Source: an uncultured bacterium (GTDB lineage Bacteria; Actinomycetota; Coriobacteriia; Coriobacteriales; Atopobiaceae). Taken from it: a stretch of DNA of 18,683 nt. How positions within the stretch are numbered: position 1 is the first letter of the stretch; every line of letters begins with the position of its first letter. The notes beneath the pieces are model-generated. The model searched no databases. It was given only the letters and a program-made list of their open reading frames with translations, and was not told the origin of the DNA. This document shows, one piece after another, positions 7,234 through 16,507 of the stretch. Made by a program: the position numbers and the translations under genes. The DNA lies in contig CAJMPT010000034.1 in NCBI GenBank assembly GCA_905215465.1, positions 1 to 18,683 on the forward strand, given 5' to 3'.

Positions 7234-8445
7234 CTAGGCACGCCCCCTCAGAAGGTCGCGCGTGGCGTCCAGGACGTCGTCTGCCACCTCGGAAAGCGGC
7301 CTGGTCTCGCGCTGCGTGACGCCCGCGGGTGAGACGAGCGCGATGCGGCTCGTGTCGGCGCCGAATGTGGAGTCCCTGCGGGAGACGTCGTTTGCGACGA
7401 TGAGGTCCGCCCCCTTGCGTGCAAGCTTGGCCTGCGCGTTGGACAGAAGGTCGTTGGTCTCGGCGGCAAACCCGACGACGACGCGCCCGCCCTTCTGGGA
7501 GCAGAGCGAGGCCAGGATGTCCCTGGTCTCGACGAGCTCGATGGAGTCCAGGTGCTCGTGGGCCTTCTTGAGCTTGTGGTCCGCGGGAGCGACGGGCGTG
7601 TAGTCGGCGACGGCGGCCGTGCAGATGGCCGCGTCGCACCCGGGAAACGCCGCCATGGCGGCCTCGTACATCTCCTGGGCGCTCGTGACGTCCATTCGGA
7701 CGACGCCCTCGGGAACCGGCAGCGAAGTGGGGCCAGAGACCAGCGTCACCTGGGCGCCGCGACGTGCGGCCGCGGCGGCGATGGCGTAGCCCATCTTGCC
7801 CGTGGAGGCGTTGGCGATGTAGCGCACCGGGTCGATGGCCTCGTGCGTGGGGCCTGCGGTGACGAGGATCCTCGTGAGCCGCAGGTCCTTCTCCGCGCGC
7901 GGGGCCGCAAGGGTGGAAAGCGCCGCCGCAACGACGTCCTGCACGTCCGCGAGCTTGCCCGCGCCCACGTCGCCGCAGGCGAGGCGCCCCTCCACCGGAA
8001 GCACGAAGCCGACGCCGCGGGCCCTGAGCGTCCTCAGATTTGCCTGGGTTGCGGCGTTCTGCCACATGTGGACGTTCATGCCGGGGGCCACCAGCACGGG
8101 GCAGGCGGCGGCCAGAAGCGTGGTGCTAAGGCAGTCGTCGGCAAGGCCCATGGCCATCTTGGCCATGACGTTGGCCGTGGCGGGCACCACCACCACGAGG
8201 TCGGCCCACTCCGCGAGGTCCACGTGCGGGATGGCGGTCTCGGGGTAGCCGTAGAGGTCGTCCGCCACGGCGTGCCGGGTGAGGCCCTCGAAGGTGGCGG
8301 GCCCCACGAAGCGCTCCGCGTCGGCCGTCATGGTGACGCGCACCTCGCAGCCGGCCTTCTGCAGGCCGCGCAGCACCTCGCACGCCTTGTAGGCGGCAAT
8401 GCCGCCGCAGACGGCGAGAAGGACGTGCCTGGACTCGGATCGCAA
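7234..8445 (-). CDS. coaBC: Bifunctional phosphopantothenoylcysteine decarboxylase / phosphopantothenate-cysteine ligase
   Basis: A 403-aa fusion enzyme for two consecutive steps of coenzyme A synthesis. The N-terminal CoaC flavoprotein domain (about 1-180) shows GGIAAYK, the catalytic H74 (IPHVDLAEWAD), PGMNVHMW at 121-128 and C157 in LACGDVGAGK. The C-terminal CoaB ligase domain begins near 192 with ILVTAGPTHEAIDPVRYIANAS and has the KLKK lysines. The frame is open back to 8496, but that overlaps the upstream zinc-ribbon gene. TTG at 8445 is preferred because GGGGAG lies 5 nt before it and it follows the upstream TAG by 2 nt. The protein then starts MRSESRHVLLAVCGG, which places the flavin-binding loop at the usual distance. 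CTP is expected as nucleotide donor, as in other bacterial CoaB. Confidence 0.92.
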   Translation of the reverse strand: MRSESRHVLLAVCGGIAAYKACEVLRGLQKAGCEVRVTMTADAERFVGPATFEGLTRHAVADDLYGYPETAIPHVDLAEWADLVVVVPATANVMAKMAMGLADDCLSTTLLAAACPVLVAPGMNVHMWQNAATQANLRTLRARGVGFVLPVEGRLACGDVGAGKLADVQDVVAAALSTLAAPRAEKDLRLTRILVTAGPTHEAIDPVRYIANASTGKMGYAIAAAAARRGAQVTLVSGPTSLPVPEGVVRMDVTSAQEMYEAAMAAFPGCDAAICTAAVADYTPVAPADHKLKKAHEHLDSIELVETRDILASLCSQKGGRVVVGFAAETNDLLSNAQAKLARKGADLIVANDVSRRDSTFGADTSRIALVSPAGVTQRETRPLSEVADDVLDATRDLLRGRA

Positions 8446-8447
8446 GG

Positions 8448-9167
8448 CTACTCCCCCTGCTCGGTCGCGATGAGGATGCGGTGGCAGTAGGGGCACTCGG
8501 TGACCTCGGGACCGTGGGAGAGGTCGTGGAACTGGCTGGGCTGCAGCTTGACGCGGCAGACCGTGGGGACGTTGCCCACCAGGGTCTCCACCGCAAGGCC
8601 GCGGAAGCGCTTGCGAGCGGCCTCGTAGCGCTCCATCATGGCCGCGCCCACCTGGGCGCTCTCGCGGTCGCGCTCGGCGGAAAGCGAGCGGATGCGGGCC
8701 TTGAGCTCCGCGGACTCCTCGTCGTAGGAGGCCTGCGTGGCCTCGCGCTCCGCGTCCAGGCGCTCCAGCATCAGGTTGGCGTTCTTCTCGGCAAGAACGA
8801 GCTTGTCGAGGGCCTCCTGGCGCACCGGAAGCTCGAACTCGGTCTTCTCGATCTGCTTGGCAAGGTGCGTGAGAGAGAGCTCGATGTCGCGGACCTCGCG
8901 GTGGGTCTTGGTGCCCTCGACGGCCTCCGCCTGGACCTCTGCGGTCACGTCCTTGTAGTGCTGGAGGGCGTCCTTAAGGTCGTCGAGCTCGATCTGGGCG
9001 TCCTTGCGCTGGCCCAAGATCTTGGTGAGCTGGCTCTCGACCTTCTTGCGAGCCGCGGCGATGTTCTTGAGCTTTGCCTGCTGGGGCATGCCCGCAAGCG
9101 TGGAGGCGTCCTTCAGCAGCGCGAGGTCGATCTCCTGGAGCCTGAGGAGCGCGGTGGATTCGCTCAT
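8448..9167 (-). CDS. Coiled-coil C4-type zinc-ribbon protein (zf-RING_7/COG1579-like), degenerate ribbon
   Basis: A 239-aa protein with a long heptad-rich, charged helical region (about 5-185) followed by a C-terminal zinc-ribbon-like segment, the architecture of COG1579. Members are small coiled-coil proteins proposed to bind nucleic acid or act as adaptors; their role is not well defined. The ribbon normally has two CxxC pairs. Here the second pair (C225, C228 in CPYCHRIL) is intact, but the first retains only C204, with P201 where the other cysteine is expected. H214 and H217 lie between and might substitute. The ATG has GGCAGGA nearby. The gene follows the cysteine desulfurase after 63 nt and abuts coaBC. 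Confidence 0.85.
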   Translation of the reverse strand: MSESTALLRLQEIDLALLKDASTLAGMPQQAKLKNIAAARKKVESQLTKILGQRKDAQIELDDLKDALQHYKDVTAEVQAEAVEGTKTHREVRDIELSLTHLAKQIEKTEFELPVRQEALDKLVLAEKNANLMLERLDAEREATQASYDEESAELKARIRSLSAERDRESAQVGAAMMERYEAARKRFRGLAVETLVGNVPTVCRVKLQPSQFHDLSHGPEVTECPYCHRILIATEQGE

Positions 9168-9230
9168 GGTTGTTCCTGCCTTCCCTATGCCCCGTGGGGC
9201 ACCGATGTTCCTGTGTTGGTTGATGCGTCG
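9168..9230 (-). other. 63-nt spacer between desulfurase and zinc-ribbon genes
   Basis: The spacer holds a small inverted repeat at 9188-9201 (TGCCC and GGGCA around CGTG) without a T-run, and the ribosome binding region of the downstream gene. No clear promoter is visible, so read-through from the upstream gene is likely. Confidence 0.35.
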
Positions 9231-10406
9231 CTACCTTGCGCGGCCCGCTGCCACGATTGCCAGGAGCGCGTCCGCAAAGGCGTCGAGGTCCTCCCTGGGG
9301 CACCTCTCGTCAAAGGAGACGCGAAGCGAGCCCAAAGCGTCGTTTCTGGGGATGCCCATGGCCGAGAGCACGTGGCTGGGGTCGAGCGACCCCGACGAGC
9401 AGGCGGACCCCGCCGAGACCTCGAAGCCCTGCTGGTCGAGGGCGAGGATGAGGGTCTCGGAGTCCATGGAGGGCACGACCACGCTCACGATGCCGGGCAG
9501 GCGGTCTGCGCCCACCTCGGTGCCGGCGGTGGGCCGGATGCCCGTCCCCTCGGCGCAGAGGCGCGCGTAGAGGTCGCGCGCGAGCCCTGCCGTGGCGGCG
9601 CGGTTCTGCTCGAGGTTGGCGCAGCACCAGGTGGCCGCCGCCGCGAATGCCAGCGCGGACGAGACGTCCTGCGTGCCGGGGCGTCGTCCCAGCTCCTGGC
9701 CGCCGCCGAGCATCATCGGGCGCAGGGGGACGCGGCCGCGCACGGCAAGGGCGCCTATGCCCACGGGCCCGCCGATCTTGTGGGCCGCGACGCTCACCGC
9801 GTCGACGTCGGCGAGGTCGAGCGGAATCCTCCCGAACGCCTGGACGGCGTCGGTGTGGAAGAGGGCCCCGGCCGCGTGGGCGGCCCTCGCGAGCTGGCCC
9901 ACCGGCTGGACCACGCCCGTCTCGTTGTTTGCGCTCATGACGCTCACGAGGGCGCAGCTGGCGTCCAGGGCCTCGCCGAGGAGCTCGGGCGTGACCACGC
10001 CGGAGCGGTCGCACTTGGCGAGCCTGACCTCAAAGCCGCGGTCGTGCAGCATGGGCACGAGGTCCAGGATGGAGTCGTGCTCGATGGCGGAGAGCACCAC
10101 GCAGGTGCGTCGGCGGTCGCGGGAGCGCGCGCCCTCGGCCATGCCCAGCACGGCGAGGTTGTTGCTCTCGGTGCCGCCGGAGGTGAAGGTCACGTCCGCG
10201 GGGCGGGCGCGCCCGCCCAGGCAGCGCGCGAGCTCGGCGCGGGCCCCGTCGAGGGCACGGGCGGCCTGCCTGCCCATGGTGTGCAGCGAGTTGGGGTTGG
10301 CGCCGGCGTAGGGCGCCTCCTCGTAGGCAAGAAGCGCGTCTCTTGCCTGCTGGCGCAGGGGCGAGGACGCCGCGTGGTCCAGGTATACGGTTTTGCGCGT
10401 CTGCAT
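9231..10406 (-). CDS. Cysteine desulfurase, NifS/IscS-type
   Basis: A 391-aa PLP-dependent class V aminotransferase-fold enzyme that converts cysteine to alanine and a protein-bound persulfide for Fe-S clusters or tRNA thiolation. TFTSGGTESNN (73-83), H110 (AIEHDS), NNETGVVQP (160-168), D186 and Q189 (HTDAVQ), K210 as Schiff-base lysine (AAHKIGGP) and the persulfide cysteine C336 (SAGSACSSG) are all present. The frame opens at TTG 10430 inside rpe, but ATG 10406 gives the usual N-terminus (MQTRKTVYLDHAAS) 7 nt after the rpe stop. The ribosome site is weak, so translational coupling is likely. No IscU, SufU or MnmA gene is adjacent, so the sulfur acceptor cannot be named. Confidence 0.9.
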   Translation of the reverse strand: MQTRKTVYLDHAASSPLRQQARDALLAYEEAPYAGANPNSLHTMGRQAARALDGARAELARCLGGRARPADVTFTSGGTESNNLAVLGMAEGARSRDRRRTCVVLSAIEHDSILDLVPMLHDRGFEVRLAKCDRSGVVTPELLGEALDASCALVSVMSANNETGVVQPVGQLARAAHAAGALFHTDAVQAFGRIPLDLADVDAVSVAAHKIGGPVGIGALAVRGRVPLRPMMLGGGQELGRRPGTQDVSSALAFAAAATWCCANLEQNRAATAGLARDLYARLCAEGTGIRPTAGTEVGADRLPGIVSVVVPSMDSETLILALDQQGFEVSAGSACSSGSLDPSHVLSAMGIPRNDALGSLRVSFDERCPREDLDAFADALLAIVAAGRAR

Positions 10407-10413
10407 GCCCGGC

Positions 10414-11091
10414 CTAGGCCCTCTTTGCAAGGCCGAGCTGGCCGGCGTCCTTGATAGCGCGGATGGCCGCGGCGCGGTCGTCCTTCTTGAAGACGGCGCT
10501 GCCGGCCACGATGACGTTGGCGCCCGCGGCGCAGATCTGGCCGGCGTTCTGCTCGGAGACGCCGCCGTCGACCTCGATCATGGGGCTCACGCCGTGCTCC
10601 TTGGCAAGCGCACGCACCTTGCCGACCTTGGCCACGGAGCTGGGAATGAACTTCTGGCCGCCAAAGCCGGGGTTCACGGTCATGACCAGGACCATGTCGA
10701 CGTCCTCGATGATGGAGTCAAGCATGCAGACGGGCGTGGCGGGGTTGATGGCCACGGCTGGCCGCACGCCGGACTCGCGCAGGTAGGAGACGATGCGGTG
10801 GGCGTGGTTGGTGGCCTCCAGGTGGAAGGACACCATGTCGGCACCGGCCTCCACGTACAGGCGGGTCATCTCGTCGGGATTGGAGATCATGAGGTGGGCG
10901 TCCACGGGGACGTCGGTGGTGGCCTTGATGGCACGCAGCACGTCGGGGCCAAAGGTGAGGTTGGGGACAAAGTGGCCGTCCATCACGTCAAAGTGGACGT
11001 AGTCGGCCGTCTTGATGCTCTCCAGGTCCTCCCCCAGGCGCGCAAAGTCGGCAGACAGGACGGATGGGGCGACAAGAACGTCTTCAAGCAT
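10414..11091 (-). CDS. rpe: Ribulose-phosphate 3-epimerase
   Basis: A 225-aa TIM-barrel enzyme interconverting ribulose-5-phosphate and xylulose-5-phosphate in the pentose phosphate pathway. PSVLSADF near the N-terminus, H33 and D35 (VHFDVMDG), H66 (DAHLMI), the phosphate-binding NPGFGGQKF at 140-148 and the catalytic D175 (IEVDGGV) match the family, including the metal ligands. The ATG overlaps the gpsA TGA by 1 nt (TGATG). Length is typical. The stop is TAG, 7 nt before the cysteine desulfurase start. Confidence 0.96.
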   Translation of the reverse strand: MLEDVLVAPSVLSADFARLGEDLESIKTADYVHFDVMDGHFVPNLTFGPDVLRAIKATTDVPVDAHLMISNPDEMTRLYVEAGADMVSFHLEATNHAHRIVSYLRESGVRPAVAINPATPVCMLDSIIEDVDMVLVMTVNPGFGGQKFIPSSVAKVGKVRALAKEHGVSPMIEVDGGVSEQNAGQICAAGANVIVAGSAVFKKDDRAAAIRAIKDAGQLGLAKRA

Positions 11092-12137
11092 CAGATGATC
11101 CCTTTCGATTCGGTTGTTCGGCTCAGGCCGTAGAACTCCTCGCGTGGCAGTCTACCGAGAAGTGACGCGCTGGCGGAACCCAGGTCGAGCCCATCCACGA
11201 GAACGCCATGCACCGCGCAGGTGAGCGGTGCCTCTATGCCGCGCTCGCGCGAGAGCTCCCAGAAGCTCCTTGCGGCGCGAGCGCCCTCCACCACCATGCC
11301 GGTGCGCCTCTCGTAGGCAGAAAGGCTCTCCCCCGCCACGAAGGCCTCGCCGAAGGTGCGGTTGCGGGAGTGCTCGGAGGTGCAGGTGGCCACGAGGTCT
11401 CCCATGCCGGCCAGGCCCATGGGGGTGAGCGGACTTCCGCCCAGGGCGTCAGAGACGCGGCCGATCTCGGCGATGCCGCGTGTCATGAGGACGGCCTGCG
11501 TGTTGTCGCCCGCGCCCAGGCCGGCGGCGATTCCGCAGGCTATGGCAACGACGTTCTTCATGGCGCCGCAGACCTCCACGCCCGTGACGTCGTCGGAGGC
11601 GTACACGCGGAATGCCGGTGTGGTCACGAGGGCGCGCAGGCGCTCGGACACGTTGGCGTCCGAGCAGGCGAGAACCGCGGCGGACACCTGGCCAAGGCAG
11701 ATCTCCTCGGCGTGGTTGGGGCCGGAGAGGACGGCCATGCGCTCGGGGTGCCCCAGCTCGGAGGCCGCCACGTCTAGCATGAGCTCGTGGGTGCCCGTCT
11801 CCATGCCCTTGGTGAGCACGAGGACCGGCACGTCGGGGGCTACATGGGCCGAAAGGGCGCGGCACACGTCCCTCAGGTGGGTGGACGGCAACGCGAGGAC
11901 AACGGCGCCCACGCCAGCAAGCGCCCCTGCGGCGTCCGACGTCGCCACCACGTTTGCCGGAAGCTCGTAGCCGGTGAGGTGACGAGGGTTCCTGTGGGTG
12001 GCGTTGATGGCGGATGCCACCTCTGCGCTGCGGCACCAGAGGCGGACCTCATCGGCCCGGCTGGCCATGAGGCCCGAGAAGGCGGTTCCCCAGGAGCCCG
12101 AGCCAACCACGCAGGCCGTGCGGCCTTGGGCGGCCAC
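11091..12137 (-). CDS. gpsA: Glycerol-3-phosphate dehydrogenase [NAD(P)+]
   Basis: A 348-aa cytoplasmic enzyme that reduces dihydroxyacetone phosphate to sn-glycerol-3-phosphate for phospholipid synthesis. GSGSWGTAF at 12-20 is the nucleotide-binding loop; K110 (LTKGME), SGPNHAEEI at 138-146 and the catalytic K194 (AMKNVVAIACGIAAG) are conserved. The GTG start overlaps the plsY TAG by 1 nt (TAGTG), with GGGAGG about 9 nt upstream. The direct coupling to plsY fits their consecutive steps. It runs opposite to the dehydrogenase at 2935-4401 if that enzyme uses glycerol-3-phosphate. Confidence 0.96.
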   Translation of the reverse strand: MAAQGRTACVVGSGSWGTAFSGLMASRADEVRLWCRSAEVASAINATHRNPRHLTGYELPANVVATSDAAGALAGVGAVVLALPSTHLRDVCRALSAHVAPDVPVLVLTKGMETGTHELMLDVAASELGHPERMAVLSGPNHAEEICLGQVSAAVLACSDANVSERLRALVTTPAFRVYASDDVTGVEVCGAMKNVVAIACGIAAGLGAGDNTQAVLMTRGIAEIGRVSDALGGSPLTPMGLAGMGDLVATCTSEHSRNRTFGEAFVAGESLSAYERRTGMVVEGARAARSFWELSRERGIEAPLTCAVHGVLVDGLDLGSASASLLGRLPREEFYGLSRTTESKGII

Positions 12138-12862
12138 TAGCGGGCGCCTCCCTCGTCAGAGCCACCATCGACGGCGTCCGCGGGCTTCTCGCCGTCCTTG
12201 TGGAAGGCAAAGCGACGCTCCTCGCCATGGGCGAGCTTCTTGATGTTGGAGCGGTGCGCCCAGATGACCACCAGCGCCACCACCACGATAGGAGCCACGG
12301 AGGCCAGTGGGAAGCCCCAGAGGGCGCACTGGATGGGAAGCGACGCCGCGGCGCAGACCGAGCCCAGGCTCACGTAGCGGGAGGGCACGGCAAAGACCAG
12401 AAACACCACCAGAAGGCCCAGCGCGACGGGCCACCACAGGCCCAGGGCCGCGCCAAAGCCCACGGCGATGCCCTTGCCGCCGTGGAAGCCCAGGAAGGGC
12501 GAGAAGACGTGTCCCAGGATGCAGCCCATGTAGACCAGTGACATGGACGCGCCGAAGACCGTTGAGTGGTCAAGCGAGGCGGCGTCTCCGCCAAAGACCA
12601 TGGTGGCCAGCACCCAGCGGGCAAGGAGCATCCAGACGAGGCCCTTGCCGAGGTCGCACAGCAGGGTCAGCGCGGCAGCCTTCTTTCCCACGCTGCGGGC
12701 CACGTTGGTGGTGCCGATGTTGCCGGAGCCGACGGTGCGCACGTCCACGTGGCCCTCGCGCTTGGCGATGATCAGGCCGAAGGGGATGCCGCAGACCACG
12801 TAGGCGCCCAGGGCGAGAGCAAGCGTCCACACACAGAACGAGAGGTTGGCGGTGAGGAACAC
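12137..12862 (-). CDS. plsY: Glycerol-3-phosphate acyltransferase (acyl-phosphate dependent)
   Basis: A 241-aa integral membrane enzyme that transfers an acyl group from acyl-phosphate to glycerol-3-phosphate. About five hydrophobic segments are visible (roughly 12-33, 62-90, 102-120, 134-160, 166-200). The three PlsY motifs are present: GSGNIGTTN (45-53), GHVFSPFLGFHGGKG (117-131) and HRSNIKKLAHGEE (203-215). A charged C-terminal tail of about 25 residues extends past the usual end. The GTG follows the der TAG with no gap, and GGGGAG about 10 nt upstream lies inside der. The acyl-phosphate supplier PlsX is not in the window. Confidence 0.95.
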   Translation of the reverse strand: MFLTANLSFCVWTLALALGAYVVCGIPFGLIIAKREGHVDVRTVGSGNIGTTNVARSVGKKAAALTLLCDLGKGLVWMLLARWVLATMVFGGDAASLDHSTVFGASMSLVYMGCILGHVFSPFLGFHGGKGIAVGFGAALGLWWPVALGLLVVFLVFAVPSRYVSLGSVCAAASLPIQCALWGFPLASVAPIVVVALVVIWAHRSNIKKLAHGEERRFAFHKDGEKPADAVDGGSDEGGAR

Positions 12863-14194
<1,332 letters not shown>

Positions 14195-14204
14195 GGATTC
14201 TCCT

Positions 14205-14257
14205 AGCTCTTAGACAGACAGAACAAGGATAGCATGCGCCATCACTACCCAAGAGCT
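14205..14257 (-). repeat. 7-bp inverted repeat flanking the der leader
   Basis: AGCTCTT at 14205-14211 is the reverse complement of AAGAGCT at 14251-14257. The downstream arm in the transcript sits directly against the AGGAG ribosome site of der. A short hairpin could form in read-through RNA. There is no terminator U-tract. The repeat is short and may be chance. Confidence 0.3.
14226..14252 (-). promoter_or_regulatory. Weak promoter candidate upstream of der
   Basis: On the minus strand TATCCT (14231-14226), preceded by TGC, resembles an extended -10 element, with TTGGGT (14252-14247) as a poor -35 at 15-bp spacing. It lies in the 84-nt gap before der and could give der and its downstream genes a secondary start. 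Spacing is short and the -35 is weak. Confidence 0.3.
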
Positions 14258-14278
14258 GGGAATTCCGTGTTGGGTTAC

Positions 14279-15658
14279 CTAGACCAAAAGACCATGGAGG
14301 CAGTCAAGGAGCTTGCCGGGGCTGGGCTCGCTGATCACAGGCGTGCCGCCGCGGCGGGAGATCTCCTCCAGGATGTGGGCCTGCGTGTCCCCGTCGAGGG
14401 TCACGTGGTCAAAGTTGAACATGACCTCGGGGAGGACCACCACGGTGTCGGAGAGGTCGTCCGCCAGCTGCGCCAGCAGGTCGCAGCTCACGATGAGGCC
14501 GGTCACGTTGACGTCGCCGCCAAAGTAGTCGTTGCGGATGGCCTGCGTCCAGATGCGCCCCTCCGGCGAGAGGAGCCCGGCAAAGACCGCGATGGTCTTC
14601 TCGGCTGCCTCGCCGCAGACAAAGAGGACCCCGAGACCCCGCTCCGCAAGCGCGGTGTCCACGCCCTCGCACTCCCCCGCCCGCTCGGAGCGCACGAGGG
14701 CGGACTCGTCAAGAAAGCTCCTCAGCATGCCGATGCCATCGTAGAACTGCGGGTAGCCGTCGTAGGTCTCCGCGGGGGGCACGGGCAGGTCCGCGTCCAC
14801 GTAGAACTCGTCGGAGAGCTGGAAGCGGGTGTTGCCCAGGGCCTTGCGTGCGCGCTCCTGGTAGGGCTCGATAAGCCGCACAACGGCACGGCTGGCCTCG
14901 ACGTCGTCAGAGAAGCTGCGGTCAAAGCGCTTGGAGTGCTTGGTGTAGCCCATGGGCACGATGGCAAGGCTCGTGATGTTGGGACGCTCCTCCACCCAGT
15001 CGAGCGTGCGGTGGAGCTCCTCGCCGTCGTTGAGCCCCGGGCACAGGACGATCTGCGCGTGGACCTCGATGCCCGCCTCGCACAGGGACTCCAGGACCTC
15101 GACGCCTCGGGCCGCATGGGCGCCGATCATCTTGCGACGAACGTCGGACGAGATGGCGTGGATGGAGACGTTCATGGGCTCCAGGCCGCAGGTGACGATG
15201 CGTTCCACGTCCTCGTCGGTGACGTTGGTGAGCGTGACGAAGTTGCCTTGGAGGAACGAGAGGCGGTAGTCGTCGTCGCGCAGGGTGAGCGTGGCGCGCG
15301 CCTCCTTGGGAAGCATGGCCATGAAGCAGAAGACGCAGGCGTTGAGGCAGGTGCGGATGCCGTCGAAGAGCACGTCGGTGAACTCGATTCCCCAGTCCTC
15401 GCCAGGGTCGCGCACAAGCTCGCAGCTGGCCGTGGTGCCGTCGGTGGGGTCGAAGACCTCAAGGTCACACCAACCGCCGTCGGCCTCCCAGCGCCAGTCG
15501 ATGATGTCCCTCGGCTCGACGCCGTTGACCGCCACGATCCGCATGCCGGGCTCTATGCCGGCGTCCCAGGCGGGGCTTCCCTCCTCCACGCGGGCCACCC
15601 AGGCGCCGTCGGCCTGGGGGCGGGTGGAGGCGTAGTCCGCGCGCTTCTGCTCTGCCAT
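14279..15658 (-). CDS. PDZ / radical SAM / DUF512 protein (COG1625)
   Basis: A 459-aa protein with the three-part COG1625 layout. A PDZ-like domain (about 18-75, GMRIVAVNGVEPRD) is followed by a radical-SAM-like core with C104, C108 and C111 (CLNACVFC, C-x3-C-x2-C). The C-terminal half (about 230-450) is DUF512. The cluster should be a SAM-binding [4Fe-4S] centre, but no reaction is established that I can name. The position next to der and the ispH/plsC genes recurs in other bacteria from general knowledge, hinting at a link to ribosome assembly or Fe-S supply. The ATG lies 3 nt after the ispH TAG, with GGGAG about 8 nt upstream. It ends in TAG, 84 nt before der. Confidence 0.9.
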   Translation of the reverse strand: MAEQKRADYASTRPQADGAWVARVEEGSPAWDAGIEPGMRIVAVNGVEPRDIIDWRWEADGGWCDLEVFDPTDGTTASCELVRDPGEDWGIEFTDVLFDGIRTCLNACVFCFMAMLPKEARATLTLRDDDYRLSFLQGNFVTLTNVTDEDVERIVTCGLEPMNVSIHAISSDVRRKMIGAHAARGVEVLESLCEAGIEVHAQIVLCPGLNDGEELHRTLDWVEERPNITSLAIVPMGYTKHSKRFDRSFSDDVEASRAVVRLIEPYQERARKALGNTRFQLSDEFYVDADLPVPPAETYDGYPQFYDGIGMLRSFLDESALVRSERAGECEGVDTALAERGLGVLFVCGEAAEKTIAVFAGLLSPEGRIWTQAIRNDYFGGDVNVTGLIVSCDLLAQLADDLSDTVVVLPEVMFNFDHVTLDGDTQAHILEEISRRGGTPVISEPSPGKLLDCLHGLLV

Positions 15659-15661
15659 GCG

Positions 15662-16504
15662 CTAGGCTCCCAGCATCTCTTGGATGGCGCCACGCACGGC
15701 CTCGATCTGGCTGGCCGGTGTGGAGGCGCCCGCCGTGATGCCGATGACGTCGGCTCCCTCGAACCACTCGGGGAGAACCTCGTCCGCGCCCTCGATGTGA
15801 TGCGTGGCCGGGCAGAGTCCGCGGGAGATCTCCGCCAGGCGGGTGGTGTTGGCCGAGATGCGCCCGCCGATGACCACCATGACGTCTGCCTTGGCGGCAA
15901 GCTCGGCGCAGGCGCCCTGGTGGCCGCTCGTGGCCTCGCAGATGGTGTTCATCACGCGGACCTCCTCGGCCTTGGACAGCAGGACCGACACCACGCCGGC
16001 AAGGCGGGCACGGGACTGCGTGGTCTGGACGACAACGCCGAGCTTCTTGCAGGGCGCCAGGGCCTCGGCCTCCTCGGCAGTTCCGACGACGATGGCGCCC
16101 GGCGCGTGCGGGAGCGTGGCCTCCACCTCGGGGTGGCCCTTCTCGCCGACGACGACCACCTGGTAGCCCTCATCAGCAAGGCGACGGGCGGCCAGGTGGA
16201 CCTTCTTCACAAAGGGGCAGGTGGCGTCAAGGACCTCGCTGCAGAGCGAGCGGGCGCGCGCCTCCTCGTCGGGGGTGACGCCGTGGGTGCGCAGCAGCAG
16301 CGTGCCGCCGGCGGCCTTCTCGGGGCTGGAGACGACGGTCACGCCGCGGGCGGCAAGGTCGCTCACGACGCGCGGGTTGTGGATGAGGGGACCGAGGGTG
16401 TGGACGGGACCCGTAGCCTCGTCGGCCGCGTGCTCGACCATCTGGAGGGCGCGCTCCACGCCGTAGCAGGCACCCGCCTCGGAGGCAATGACGATGCGTG
16501 CCAT
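15662..16504 (-). CDS. ispH: 4-hydroxy-3-methylbut-2-enyl diphosphate reductase
   Basis: A 280-aa Fe-S enzyme for the last step of the MEP isoprenoid pathway, forming IPP and DMAPP. The three cluster cysteines are C13 (GACYGVERA), C96 (DATCPFVKKVH) and C189 (NTICEATSGHQ). H41, H74 and H124 with E126 (KGHPE) match the substrate-binding and proton-donor residues of E. coli IspH. The C-terminal GASTPASQIE segment is also typical. No fused S1 domains are present. The ATG has TTGGAG upstream and follows the plsC TAG by 3 nt. It shows that the organism uses the MEP rather than the mevalonate route. Confidence 0.96.
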   Translation of the reverse strand: MARIVIASEAGACYGVERALQMVEHAADEATGPVHTLGPLIHNPRVVSDLAARGVTVVSSPEKAAGGTLLLRTHGVTPDEEARARSLCSEVLDATCPFVKKVHLAARRLADEGYQVVVVGEKGHPEVEATLPHAPGAIVVGTAEEAEALAPCKKLGVVVQTTQSRARLAGVVSVLLSKAEEVRVMNTICEATSGHQGACAELAAKADVMVVIGGRISANTTRLAEISRGLCPATHHIEGADEVLPEWFEGADVIGITAGASTPASQIEAVRGAIQEMLGA

Positions 16505-16507
16505 GGG

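Noticed and set aside
6377..8065. Upstream extension of the ABC-F frame to about 1168 codons
   Set aside because: It runs through nfo and coaBC in another frame, with arginine- and glycine-rich low-complexity translation and no ABC homology. The real start is the GTG at 6376.
10407..10430. TTG start at 10430 for the cysteine desulfurase
   Set aside because: It would overlap rpe by 17 nt and add eight residues not typical of the family; ATG 10406 gives the standard N-terminus.
8481..10454. 657-codon plus-strand open frame
   Set aside because: It is antisense to the zinc-ribbon and cysteine desulfurase genes and explained by their codon bias; no recognisable motif.
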